Shown here one piece after another: positions 17,785 through 26,114 of a DNA stretch of 64,000 bases. The stretch lies in NCBI RefSeq assembly GCF_018333235.1, contig NZ_BORP01000001.1, forward strand, positions 62,001 to 126,000. Direction: 5' to 3'. A program made the position numbers and the translations under genes. Every line of letters starts with the position of its first letter. Positions within the stretch are counted from its first letter, which is position 1. Below the pieces are notes generated by a model. It was not told the DNA's origin, did not search any database, and worked only from the letters and a program-made list of their open reading frames with translations. This stretch comes from Ornithinibacillus bavariensis (lineage in GTDB: Bacteria; Bacillota; Bacilli; Bacillales; Amphibacillaceae).

Positions 17785-18318
17785 ATGGAATGGTTTAAGA
17801 AAAAGAAGATAAGTGATGAGCGCATTATTAATATTCAGAATAAAATTTTTAAGGAAATATATTATTTAATTCTCGTGATTTGCAGTGTATCCATCTTATT
17901 AAAAATCTATTATTTTAACTTCGATATTAACCACATCCTAACAGAATTAGTTATTTTAATTCTTGGTGGACTATACTACACCTTCCGAACAGTTCAGCTT
18001 GGAATATTCTCAGATGAGGTTGAGATCCACGATAGAACAAGTAAATGGACAATGACTAAGAAAAATATTATGTTCATCCTAGCTCTCGTTATTATCTTAG
18101 CTATTATTACGGGGCTGAACAGTGCTATTAATTATGGGGAAGGTACATCCCAGTCCATATACTATTTTATTTTAGTTTTTTTCGTAACAATATTGATCAA
18201 TGTACCTGTCTTTATGCTAGTCTTTGTAGTTGGCCATGAAATAGCAAGAAGTAGGAGTAAAAAAGTAATTGAAAAGCAGTTAGAAGAGCTTGACGGTGAT
18301 GACAATGAAAAATATTAA
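17785..18318 (+). CDS. DUF6773-type membrane protein
   Basis: A 177-residue protein with four hydrophobic segments (about residues 27-45, 52-72, 92-112 and 122-148) between a charged N terminus (MEWFKKKKISDERI) and a Lys/Glu-rich C terminus. The pattern DERIINIQNKIFKEIYY matches small Firmicutes membrane proteins named DUF6773, usually encoded beside a short XRE regulator. Start at 17785 has GGGGGAA about 7 nt upstream; the longer frame from 17722 lacks a site. It overlaps the XRE gene by 14 nt. Function unknown. Confidence 0.78.
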   Translation: MEWFKKKKISDERIINIQNKIFKEIYYLILVICSVSILLKIYYFNFDINHILTELVILILGGLYYTFRTVQLGIFSDEVEIHDRTSKWTMTKKNIMFILALVIILAIITGLNSAINYGEGTSQSIYYFILVFFVTILINVPVFMLVFVVGHEIARSRSKKVIEKQLEELDGDDNEKY

Positions 18319-18502
18319 AATGAAAATAGCGCGTGTAGAGCATGACTTGTCTCAAGAGGAATTAGCTAAACGAGTGGGTGTTTCTAGACAAACAATTGGT
18401 CTAATAGAATTAGGGAAATATAATCCCACACTTAGCCTGTGCAAAGCCATTTGTAGAGCTTTAGATAAAACGTTAGACGAATTATTCTGGGAAGAAGAAT
18501 AA
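18305..18502 (+). CDS. Short XRE-family (Cro/CI) regulator
   Basis: A 65-residue single-domain helix-turn-helix protein. LSQEELAKRVGVSRQTIGL is the typical turn region and it ends ALDKTLDELFW, as in the YozG/YvaO-like mini-regulators. It starts inside the DUF6773 gene, so translation is coupled; ATG 18305 fits the family N terminus, and 18299 is an alternative. Such pairs often sit beside ABC-2 transporter genes and control them. Here the following transporter gene is decayed. Confidence 0.85.
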   Translation: MKNIKMKIARVEHDLSQEELAKRVGVSRQTIGLIELGKYNPTLSLCKAICRALDKTLDELFWEEE

Positions 18503-18510
18503 AGGGAGGA

Positions 18511-18718
18511 TTGTATAAAAGCAGAAACCCATTCCCTACTATTTTTTTACGGATTGGGTGAAATATTCTCTCTTTGTCAACACCCTACTAGAGGTAAATT
18601 TTACTGGTGGACCAATGGTTGAAGGAATGACTATACAGTTTTCTATATTCGTATAGCTAGTATATTCGTTCTAACGCTTGCGTTTGTCTTTATTAAAAAG
18701 CGAGATGTGAATATCTAA
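18511..18718 (+). pseudogene. Remnant of an ABC-2 type permease
   Basis: Translation in shifting frames gives TDWVKYSLFVNTLLEVNF, GGPMVEGMTIQFSIF and then, one frame over, ASIFVLTLAFVFIKKRDVNI followed by a stop. The last piece, a membrane helix ending KKRDV, is typical of ABC-2 permease C termini. GGGAGG followed by TTG at 18511 may be the old start; a run of seven T residues at 18542-18548 and a stop at 18654 mark the frame breaks. Most of the permease is missing. It directly follows the XRE gene. Confidence 0.55.
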
Positions 18719-18722
18719 CGTA

Positions 18723-18778
18723 ATAAAGGTAAGTTCTTTTGCTTTTGTTTAAAGTAATAGAGCCTACCTTTATTTTTG
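18723..18778 (+). terminator. Possible terminator after the permease remnant
   Basis: ATAAAGGTA pairs with TACCTTTAT across a long loop and is followed by TTTTTG. The remaining bases to the next gene at 18900 hold only its promoter region. Confidence 0.5.
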
Positions 18779-18899
18779 CTTCAAAATAACCTAAACCGTA
18801 GATAAAAGTGATATTATTGTAATGAAAAGTCATAATATTTAAAAACGGATGCAATCATGAGGTAGTTTAATACAAATATTACTGAAAGGAGTTCCTGTA

Positions 18900-19283
18900 A
18901 TGGTGTTAATAAGGATAGCTGAAATTCTCCTTGGTCTTATTTTCCTTGGAGCGGGCTTGAATGGTTATGTTGTCTTATTTGGCTTCGAGCCATTTGCACC
19001 AACTAGTCCTGCTGCAACAGAGTTCTTGGGGGATGGCTATTTATTGGCAATGGAAAAAGGTGTGGAGATAATAGCGGGAGTCTTACTACTAATTCGCCGA
19101 TTTGTTCCACTAGTATTAATCGTTCTGGCTAGCCTAATCGTCAATATAATAGCGTTCCAGCTGTTTGTTGATATAGACTTACTTTGGTTAGCGATAGTGG
19201 TAGCTGTATTAGAAGGGGTATTGTTATGGTGCTACCGCAGAAGTTACAAGGGTCTATTGGTTAGTAAGACAAAATTAGAATAA
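18900..19283 (+). CDS. DoxX-like small membrane protein
   Basis: A 127-residue protein with four hydrophobic segments: residues 3-26, 53-68, 72-90 and 96-112. The N-terminal IAEILLGLIFLGAGLNG and the EKGVEIIAGVLLL segment match the DoxX-like family of four-helix membrane proteins. Function is unclear; some relatives act in redox stress. AAAGGAG precedes the ATG by about 9 nt. The DinB-like gene follows at 24 nt, so the two may be co-transcribed. Confidence 0.75.
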   Translation: MVLIRIAEILLGLIFLGAGLNGYVVLFGFEPFAPTSPAATEFLGDGYLLAMEKGVEIIAGVLLLIRRFVPLVLIVLASLIVNIIAFQLFVDIDLLWLAIVVAVLEGVLLWCYRRSYKGLLVSKTKLE

Positions 19284-19307
19284 ATTTGAAAAGTAGAGGG
19301 GAGCTTT

Positions 19308-19805
19308 ATGAGTAACTTAATTCGTAATAGCTTGGAACAAACTCGTGAGGAGCTTTTGCAGGAGATTACATCATTAACCTTTGAGGAGTTAAACAGAAAA
19401 CCGAATATGGAGACATGGAGTGTTGCTCAAAATTGTCACCACCTATATTTAACAGAAATCGCCACTGTAAGAGCAATTAAATGGGGATTAAAGGAGGGGA
19501 AGGAGTCTGATGACAGAAGGAAAAATATTCAGCTTATACTAGACAGAACAGTAAAATATCCTGCCCCCAGTGTGGTAGAGCCCTCCGAGGAATCTTTAGA
19601 GCTGGAGCAATTAAAAGAAATGTTAGCTGATTCAAGGAAGCAATTACTTGAAACAGTTAATAGCTTGGAAGACTTATCTGAATTAACGAGGAAGGTGGTT
19701 AAACATCCTGCTTTTGATACAATGGCATTAGACCAATGGGTAGAATTATTACCCTTGCACGAACAACGTCATCTTTCTCAAATAAGAGAAACCTTGAAAG
19801 AATAG
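19308..19805 (+). CDS. DinB-like domain protein
   Basis: A 165-residue four-helix-bundle protein of the DinB/YfiT-like superfamily. The early NMETWSVAQNCHHLYLTE and the late LPLHEQRHLSQI supply the His triad (about H44/H45, H150 and H154) that binds a metal in this family. Relatives include thiol transferases for bacillithiol, so a thiol-dependent detoxification role is plausible but not shown. AGGGGAG lies about 6 nt before the ATG. Confidence 0.85.
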   Translation: MSNLIRNSLEQTREELLQEITSLTFEELNRKPNMETWSVAQNCHHLYLTEIATVRAIKWGLKEGKESDDRRKNIQLILDRTVKYPAPSVVEPSEESLELEQLKEMLADSRKQLLETVNSLEDLSELTRKVVKHPAFDTMALDQWVELLPLHEQRHLSQIRETLKE

Positions 19806-19809
19806 TTGC

Positions 19810-19860
19810 ATGCTAGGCGACACATTGACTGATTGCTCTCAATCAATGTAGCGTCTAGCA
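19810..19860. terminator. Long hairpin between convergent genes
   Basis: TGCTAGGCGACACATTGA pairs imperfectly with TCAATGTAGCGTCTAGCA over 18 positions. T-rich sequence follows on the plus strand, so it terminates the DinB-like gene and may act for the convergent gene too. Confidence 0.7.
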
Positions 19861-19868
19861 TTACTATT

Positions 19869-20159
19869 TTATTGATTTTTTTTCTTGTTTCGCTTTCTTT
19901 TATAGGCAAGCCAGGTGGTCTTTAAGGAAGAATATACACCAATTGCAGCAGTACCGTAAAACCCTCCCATAAACAGCCCGGCAATTAGATCATGACGGTG
20001 GCTAATAAATATGGAAATAAGGAATCCAATAATAGTCGCAATGGTTGGAAAATACTTGCGTGGAATTGGGAATAGTTTAAAAAATTGTGTTAGGATAACG
20101 GTTAAGGGAACCGCAATAACAGCATCCCAAAAATTAGTATGGATGTCTGGGAAATTCAT
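19869..20159 (-). CDS. Small holin-like membrane protein
   Basis: A 96-residue protein with hydrophobic segments near residues 10-28, 37-53 and 58-78 and a very basic tail (KRKRNKKKNQ). The layout VPLTVILTQFFKLFPIPRKYFP, then a GFLIS helix, then GLFMGGFYGTAAIGVYSSLK resembles A118-type phage holins of about 95 residues. It is not next to an endolysin or phage genes here, so it may be a domesticated holin or a small envelope protein. AAAGGAAT precedes the ATG. Confidence 0.6.
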   Translation of the reverse strand: MNFPDIHTNFWDAVIAVPLTVILTQFFKLFPIPRKYFPTIATIIGFLISIFISHRHDLIAGLFMGGFYGTAAIGVYSSLKTTWLAYKRKRNKKKNQ

Positions 20160-20343
20160 ATTTTGTATTCCTTTCGTGATTTAATTAGGTTACTTTGCTT
20201 TAGTTTGTGGATAATAGATTGTTCTATTCGACGGAAATAAATAAGGGTTGTCCAAATGCAAAAAATAGTACCAAGATGAAACACAATAGTAAGAGCAACA
20301 ACTAGGATATGGTTATTCTAAAAATAGTGTAAGGAGGTAATAT

Positions 20344-21189
20344 ATGAGGTCTCCCTATCCAAAAAAATTTAAAAGGAAAATGTGGTTATTTCTCGGCACA
20401 CTATTAATTCTTGGAACATCGGCAAAAGCCTATTTTGACACGAATGTATTCAAGATCAATAAAGTCCAATTTCAAACAAATAAAATTGCTGCAGGGTCTA
20501 AAATAACGGTTTTACAGATAAGTGATGTACATAATAAGATTTCCCGTAGCCAGCATGAAAAACTGATTGAGGCAGTAATAAGAGTGAATCCGGATGTAAT
20601 TGTATTAACAGGTGACTTAGTTGATCGAACTACAGCAGATTTAACCAATGTATTCTTATTCATTGAACAGCTGGTAGAAGTTAATCAAAATACCTTTTTC
20701 GTGACTGGTAATCATGAAAGGGATAATAGCAATGTTGATGAATTATTAGCTGGATTGGCGGATTGTGGTGTCACAGTACTTAGCAATAGTAATACAGAAA
20801 TCATGATTAGGGATTCAACGATTAATCTTGTAGGAATAGATAATGAATCGACCAATCATGAAAATATGAATCTAGCATTTTCTGGTATAAAGCACGAAAA
20901 ATATACCATTTTACTTTCCCATTCACCTGGTGTAGTAATGAACTATCAGGATATCCCAGCTGACTTAATATTAAGTGGTCATACACATGGGGGACAGATA
21001 AGGTTACCATTGGTTGGTGCAATTGTAGCTCCAAATCAAGGATATTTTCCTAAATACGATAAAGGTACCTTTGAAATAGGATCTGAACAGTATATATATA
21101 TTGACAGTGGTCTTGGGACGAGTGTTGCACCAGTGAGATTTTGGAATCAGAGCCAGATAAGTTTGATTGAGATTAATGGATCTAACTAA
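20344..21189 (+). CDS. Membrane-anchored metallophosphoesterase (YkuE/YpbG type)
   Basis: A 281-residue calcineurin-like phosphoesterase with one N-terminal membrane segment (about residues 13-28) and no cleavage site evident. Metal ligands are visible in order: D61-V-H63, G90-D91, G122-N-H124-E, the His in LSHSPG, and GHTHGGQ. Relatives remove lipid A-like or other phosphates, and YkuE is a Tat-exported homologue, but the substrate is unknown here. AAGGAGG lies 6-7 nt before the ATG. Monocistronic. Confidence 0.88.
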   Translation: MRSPYPKKFKRKMWLFLGTLLILGTSAKAYFDTNVFKINKVQFQTNKIAAGSKITVLQISDVHNKISRSQHEKLIEAVIRVNPDVIVLTGDLVDRTTADLTNVFLFIEQLVEVNQNTFFVTGNHERDNSNVDELLAGLADCGVTVLSNSNTEIMIRDSTINLVGIDNESTNHENMNLAFSGIKHEKYTILLSHSPGVVMNYQDIPADLILSGHTHGGQIRLPLVGAIVAPNQGYFPKYDKGTFEIGSEQYIYIDSGLGTSVAPVRFWNQSQISLIEINGSN

Positions 21190-21373
21190 AACTGGCCCCA
21201 AAAATGTAGTTTAGTAGATCGAGAGAGTGATGTAGCGGATCCATTCTACTAGGAAAGAGAAATATTTATCTCAGTCTATAAAAAGAAATAACATTCTACT
21301 ATTATACGGCTTATGGAACTTTGATTATAATGAAAGAGTAATGATTTAATTGCGACAGTGAGGGAGAGAAATC

Positions 21374-22318
21374 ATGATACATATTGGTATAGTTGGACTA
21401 GGTGCTATTGGACAGCGTTTATTAAATAGATTTATGGATCATCTAGAAGTTCAAGTGGTTGCAATATGTGACCAGATAGATTCATTAGTCACAGAAACTG
21501 CAGCAGAACTTGGTAATGTAGGGACCTATAAGAAGCATCAGGAATTAATTGCTGATCCTAAAGTGGAGTTGGTATATGTAGCGGTACCTCCTAAAATCCA
21601 TCATCAGGTTGTCATGGATGTATTACAGGCAAAAAAACATGTTCTGTGTGAAAAGCCGTTAGCAAACTCAGTAGAAGAAGCAGTTGAATTATGGAAAGCT
21701 GCTAAGGAAGCAAATGTGATACATGCGATGAACTTTCCATTAAATTATGATGAGGCTGCAATTAAGTTTGCTGAGCTAATAAATCAAAATTATATTGGTA
21801 AGTTACGACGGTTGCAGCTTACTATGCATTTTCCAGAATGGCCACGTCCATGGCAGAGAAATGCATGGGTAGCTGGTCGTGAGCAAGGTGGTTTTGTACT
21901 TGAAGTGGGAGTGCATTTTATTCAGCAAACTTTAAAGATATTTGGTGATATTACAAACATTACTGCTAAACTAGAATTACCCACTGATCCAAATAAATGT
22001 GAGACAGGAATTATCGCATCAGCTGAGCTTCTTGATGGTACACCAGTCCTAATTGAAGGATTAAGCCAATTTGCTGGGAAGGAATTTATTGGTTTCACCG
22101 CATATGGTACGGAAGGAATCCTTTCACTGGATAATTGGGGAGAGCTTCGAGGTGGGAAGAACGGTGAGAAATTGCAGGTTATTTCATATGAAACTGTTCA
22201 ATCAAAGAACTTAATTGATGAATTGATTAAGGCTATCAGTGGTCAGCAAGCAGAAATCTATGACTTTGAAGTGGGCTATAAATCCCAAGAGATATTAGAA
22301 AAGCTACGCAAACTTTAA
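21374..22318 (+). CDS. Gfo/Idh/MocA family oxidoreductase
   Basis: A 314-residue NAD(P)-dependent oxidoreductase. The Rossmann GLGAIG is at residues 8-13 and the family signature CEKPLA at about 94-99. The C-terminal half forms the mixed beta domain with an EVGVHF metal/substrate region. Family members act on sugars, inositols or related polyols, and the substrate is not evident. GAGGGAGAG is 8 nt before the ATG. A strong terminator follows immediately. Confidence 0.9.
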   Translation: MIHIGIVGLGAIGQRLLNRFMDHLEVQVVAICDQIDSLVTETAAELGNVGTYKKHQELIADPKVELVYVAVPPKIHHQVVMDVLQAKKHVLCEKPLANSVEEAVELWKAAKEANVIHAMNFPLNYDEAAIKFAELINQNYIGKLRRLQLTMHFPEWPRPWQRNAWVAGREQGGFVLEVGVHFIQQTLKIFGDITNITAKLELPTDPNKCETGIIASAELLDGTPVLIEGLSQFAGKEFIGFTAYGTEGILSLDNWGELRGGKNGEKLQVISYETVQSKNLIDELIKAISGQQAEIYDFEVGYKSQEILEKLRKL

Positions 22319-22322
22319 TCAT

Positions 22323-22359
22323 AAAAAACCTCTTCAATAAAAAGTGAAGAGGTTTTTTG
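22323..22359. terminator. Intrinsic terminator after oxidoreductase gene
   Basis: AAAAAACCTCTTCA pairs with TGAAGAGGTTTTTT around an 8-nt loop. A and T runs on both sides make it usable in both directions. Confidence 0.9.
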
Positions 22360-22454
22360 CTACGTGAAATAGAGTAAAAGTAATAAGATATCTGTTTATA
22401 AATTTTATTTATGCTATGATAGATTCAATATGCCTAGAGGATAGGGATGAATCT

Positions 22455-23183
22455 ATGAATATACCAATACTATTTGAGGATAATCATCTCCTTTTTATTC
22501 AAAAACCGGTAAATATCCCAGTTCAGGAGGATAGTAGCCGAGATTTGGATGTATTAACAATCCTTAAAGATGATATTAAAAGACGTTATCAAAAGCCAGG
22601 CAATGTATATTTAGGATTAGTTCATCGGCTAGATCGACCTGTTGGTGGTGTGATGGTTTTTGCAAAAACTTCCAAGGCTGCTTCGAGATTATCGGATATG
22701 ATGAGAAGACATGTTATAGAGCGAAATTATTTGGCAGTTGTAAGAGGGATTCCAGAAAAGAAAAAGGGGCAATTGGTCCATTACCTATATAAAGATAAGC
22801 GGAGAAATCAGGTGTTCGCAGTTTCTCCCAATCATAAAGATGCCAAAAAGGCTGTTCTAGAGTATGAAGTAATTGGTTCGAAAAAAGGATTGAGTCTCCT
22901 CACTGTTAATCTAATTACTGGCCGACCTCATCAAATTCGGGTACAGCTATCCACTAGTGGAAATCCAATTTATGGGGATCAAAAATATGGTCATGGTGTA
23001 AATCAAACTGGAGAGCAAATTGCCCTTTGGTCCTATTCGATATATATGGAACATCCTGTTAAAAAGGAGCCATTGGGAGTAAACGCTTTTCCTTCCGATA
23101 CTTACCCATGGAATTTGTGGGAGGAGATAGGTCTGAAACAAATTAATAAGACGCATTCCTCTCTTAAAGACCTTTTGATTTAA
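22455..23183 (+). CDS. RluA-family pseudouridine synthase
   Basis: A 242-residue enzyme that isomerises uridine in RNA. The signature HRLDRPVGG (residues 57-65) includes the catalytic Asp60, and GRPHQIRVQ is the second conserved element. No S4 domain is present. Start at 22455 fits the family N terminus (FEDNHLLFIQKP); a longer frame opens at 22416. The final codons and stop form the left arm of the terminator hairpin. Confidence 0.9.
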   Translation: MNIPILFEDNHLLFIQKPVNIPVQEDSSRDLDVLTILKDDIKRRYQKPGNVYLGLVHRLDRPVGGVMVFAKTSKAASRLSDMMRRHVIERNYLAVVRGIPEKKKGQLVHYLYKDKRRNQVFAVSPNHKDAKKAVLEYEVIGSKKGLSLLTVNLITGRPHQIRVQLSTSGNPIYGDQKYGHGVNQTGEQIALWSYSIYMEHPVKKEPLGVNAFPSDTYPWNLWEEIGLKQINKTHSSLKDLLI

Positions 23184-23198
23184 AAGAGGAATGCGTCT
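23149..23198 (+). terminator. Terminator embedded in the end of the pseudouridine synthase gene
   Basis: AGACGCATTCCTCT (23149-23162, inside the coding region) pairs perfectly with AGAGGAATGCGTCT (23185-23198), followed by a T-rich stretch. The stop codon is in the loop. Confidence 0.85.
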
Positions 23199-23270
23199 AT
23201 TTGTGTTGTTTTATTTGTACCTATTCCGATTTGAACGGCATTTCATTCTTTTTCTAAGAATAACGTTTGC

Positions 23271-23969
23271 TTAAGGTACTCTCTCAAATTTCAGATAAGA
23301 TAAATTATCAATCTTTAATTTCTGTCCTTCTTTTAACTGGATATTAACAGCTGTTTCTGGGTTGCTATTTAAGAATTCGAAAACTCTAGGAGACTTTCCT
23401 TCTTCAAATAGTTGTAGATCTCCAAGTGCAAATTCAGATTCAGTAGTAATCGAATAGTCTCCAGGTTCTATATCCGTTCCAACCTCCCAAATACCGGCAG
23501 TTAGTTCATTTGAAATCCCAGTAGGAACTGGAGTAATAATAGCTTGATCTATCCCATCAAAATGGACAGTATGGGAACCGTTTAAATCAACGGTTACAGT
23601 ATCTACACCGCCCATGCCCAAGAGAGTTTCATATAAAAGAACTCCATCAGTATCATATATGAGAACTCTTCCTGACTGTGGTTTACCAGTTAAATTCTCT
23701 GCAGCTGTAATCATGTATCGTCCTTCGGGAGGAATGATATCCTCTCCCTGTGCTGTTATTGGACCAACGATAAGTTCTGTTGCTTTGGAATTACTTCTGT
23801 CAATTGTATCATAAATGGTACTACTGACTTCTCCTATTATTTCATCTTTTTCCGTTCCAATAATTTCATGATTCTCTTCATATGCCAATAATTTCTCTGA
23901 GGGCTGTTGTCCGCAACCGGTTAGAACGAATAAACTTGTAATAGTTGCGAGTAAAAATATTCGATTCAT
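23271..23969 (-). CDS. Lipoprotein of an ABC-2 exporter operon
   Basis: A 232-residue lipoprotein: signal peptide with lipobox LTGC and Cys19 as the lipidation site. After a linker there are two similar beta domains, the second beginning AGIWEVGTDIEPGDYSIT and ending LSYLKFERV; such 'W-x-V-G-x-D-I-x-P-G-x-Y' repeats occur in other Gram-positive surface lipoproteins. Function unknown. Start at 23969 has GGAGGG about 8 nt upstream. It overlaps or abuts the ATPase gene and is last in a four-gene operon, so it may be a surface partner of the exporter. Confidence 0.82.
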   Translation of the reverse strand: MNRIFLLATITSLFVLTGCGQQPSEKLLAYEENHEIIGTEKDEIIGEVSSTIYDTIDRSNSKATELIVGPITAQGEDIIPPEGRYMITAAENLTGKPQSGRVLIYDTDGVLLYETLLGMGGVDTVTVDLNGSHTVHFDGIDQAIITPVPTGISNELTAGIWEVGTDIEPGDYSITTESEFALGDLQLFEEGKSPRVFEFLNSNPETAVNIQLKEGQKLKIDNLSYLKFERVP

Positions 23970-23986
23970 AATAGTCCCTCCAATGG

Positions 23987-24877
23987 TCAATCCTCATGAT
24001 AGTATTTTTCATAGTATTCGGCTGTTCCTAGGGGTCCAATGGTTAATTCTTTTCCTTTATAGGTGGATAATCTCACAATCCACTCCTTTTGTTCATCCAT
24101 ATCCATATTTCCGGTTGGAATGCAGCACAGATGATTAGCAATAAAGTGATGATTATCCGGTAATGTCAATCGTAATTGTTCGTATTGTTCAGGCGTTAAT
24201 TCTATCTTCAAATATTCTTCCGTAGACTCATTTAATGCTTGCTGATGAATGATGTCACCATTCTTTAAATAAAGCACGCGATCAGCGTATAAATCTAAAT
24301 TTGAGAGTAAATGGGATGCAACAAAAATTAGCTTTCCTTCTTGTTTCATTTGCATTAATCGCTTAGAGATAAGCGAAACATTGGCTACATCGAGTCCATT
24401 CATTACTTCATCCATTAGCATGATAGGCGTATCAGCTGCTACAATCATGGCGAAGCATAAGCGTTGCCTCATCCCTAAGGAATAAGTTTTAACCTTCTTT
24501 TTCACATAGCCTTCCATTTGTAGCTGCTCATAAATTTCTTTTACATGCTTCGTAGTGCCTTTCCACATATTAGCATACAGCTTCATATGGTCGACACCTG
24601 TTAATTCCTCAAATAGATCCCCTTGGTCAGGAAAAGTAGCAAGTTGTTTATGAATGGAAATCTCTTTTCTTTCGGTTTTATACTGTAGATTTTCATTAAA
24701 CGTAACATTACCTTTATTCGGTTTCAGAAAGTTTGAAATGACATTAAATAGTGTCGTTTTACCGGTTCCGTTTGGAGCTACTAGACCAATGATTTCCCCG
24801 CTGTTTGCTGTTAATGAAAGATTATCCAACACTACTTTATCCTTATACTTTACGGAGACGTTTTCTAGTTTTAGCAT
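23987..24877 (-). CDS. ABC transporter ATPase (ABC-2 exporter type)
   Basis: A 296-residue ATPase with Walker A APNGTGKT (about residues 34-41), signature YSLGMRQR (about 132-139), and Walker B IMLMDEV (about 151-157), followed by a C-terminal accessory domain of about 100 residues. This is the BcrA/NatA-like class that pairs with ABC-2 permeases. The Walker A reads APNG rather than GPNG. The gene follows two permease genes and precedes the lipoprotein gene on the same strand. Confidence 0.88.
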   Translation of the reverse strand: MLKLENVSVKYKDKVVLDNLSLTANSGEIIGLVAPNGTGKTTLFNVISNFLKPNKGNVTFNENLQYKTERKEISIHKQLATFPDQGDLFEELTGVDHMKLYANMWKGTTKHVKEIYEQLQMEGYVKKKVKTYSLGMRQRLCFAMIVAADTPIMLMDEVMNGLDVANVSLISKRLMQMKQEGKLIFVASHLLSNLDLYADRVLYLKNGDIIHQQALNESTEEYLKIELTPEQYEQLRLTLPDNHHFIANHLCCIPTGNMDMDEQKEWIVRLSTYKGKELTIGPLGTAEYYEKYYHED

Positions 24878-24925
24878 GACAATCCTCTTTTCTACTTATT
24901 AAATTTAAGTACCATTTTCACGCAA

Positions 24926-26086
24926 TCAAAATGCTTTTACCAATGGTGCATGTTTCGGTACACGATGATAGGTGATTTTATTGATTGCATAAATTCCCCC
25001 CAACAAGACTACTGCAATAATTCCTAATGTAACCATTACATGCCAGTAATCAATACGACTATTTCCAAGTTCTAATGCAAGATCACCGGAGAGAACCTTG
25101 TATATATCAATGTATTTAATTGGATGTAAAAAGGTCGCCTTTAACCCTGCAGCCATTGCAATATCAGGGATTAGATAGATACCTAGTCCAATAAGTATAT
25201 TGGCAAATGCATTCTTGAAAAGCATATTAAGCAAGATGGAAAGTGCCAATAGTACAATTATTGCAAGACCTAGTCCTAGGAACATATAGAGTAGGAACTT
25301 CCCGGTAGAAATAGCAATATAATTTTCATTCTTATAAACTAGTATAGGAAAAGAAAATTCACCGGCATTAAATTTTGTAGCAACATAGATGCCCCCAATA
25401 GTAAATCCAAGTAGTAGAAACGTATAAGTGTGAACAAAGTGAACCATCAATTTACTTATTACTTTATTCATAAAGGATAAAGGGAAGCCCCTCATAACTG
25501 ATTGGTGTCTTTGTTCATAGATAAGCATTTCATTCCCACTTACTAAGACAATCACTAAGAATAATAGTCCGGATAACATCGTAAGTACATTTGTAAAATA
25601 ATGATTTGTTGAGAAAGAATCTGATTCAATCGGCAAATTATTATCTTTTATATAATGTAGTAGTGCGTCCTCTTTTAAAATCTCTTCCTTTGGGGTGATT
25701 AAGTGATCAGGAATACCATTATTTCCTAGCTCATGAACCTTCAGACGCAATCGATTTATTTCCAAACCATTTTCAATATACTGCTCACTGTCATTTCCAT
25801 TACCGATAAACCAAAGCTGCATACCTAGTAAGGACTGAATTTGAGTATGATAATCATACACTTCCGCAACCTCTGGCAGGTCGTGACGCTGCAAATCAAG
25901 GTATTCAAAGACTGCATAGGACATTTGCGTTTCTGTTCTCTTTTTATCAGTTAACGGTATGGGAGTTTCCTGACTATAGTAAATAAAAAACAAGACGAAG
26001 AAGAGTAGAAGGAATGCAGCAATGAACCAATTTTTTCGGTTTTTTAAAATTAATTTCGTCTCAAATTGCGTAAACTTCCAAAACAT
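24926..26086 (-). CDS. ABC-2 type permease subunit
   Basis: A 386-residue membrane protein. One N-terminal segment (about residues 22-40) is followed by a large extracytoplasmic domain (about 45-165), then five hydrophobic segments. This is the ABC-2 permease plan. The next gene upstream encodes a protein with the same layout, so the exporter is likely a heterodimer. GAGAGGAT lies about 7 nt before the ATG. Substrate unknown. Confidence 0.83.
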   Translation of the reverse strand: MFWKFTQFETKLILKNRKNWFIAAFLLLFFVLFFIYYSQETPIPLTDKKRTETQMSYAVFEYLDLQRHDLPEVAEVYDYHTQIQSLLGMQLWFIGNGNDSEQYIENGLEINRLRLKVHELGNNGIPDHLITPKEEILKEDALLHYIKDNNLPIESDSFSTNHYFTNVLTMLSGLLFLVIVLVSGNEMLIYEQRHQSVMRGFPLSFMNKVISKLMVHFVHTYTFLLLGFTIGGIYVATKFNAGEFSFPILVYKNENYIAISTGKFLLYMFLGLGLAIIVLLALSILLNMLFKNAFANILIGLGIYLIPDIAMAAGLKATFLHPIKYIDIYKVLSGDLALELGNSRIDYWHVMVTLGIIAVVLLGGIYAINKITYHRVPKHAPLVKAF

Positions 26087-26114
26087 AATAACTATCCTCT
26101 CTATTCTTATGACC

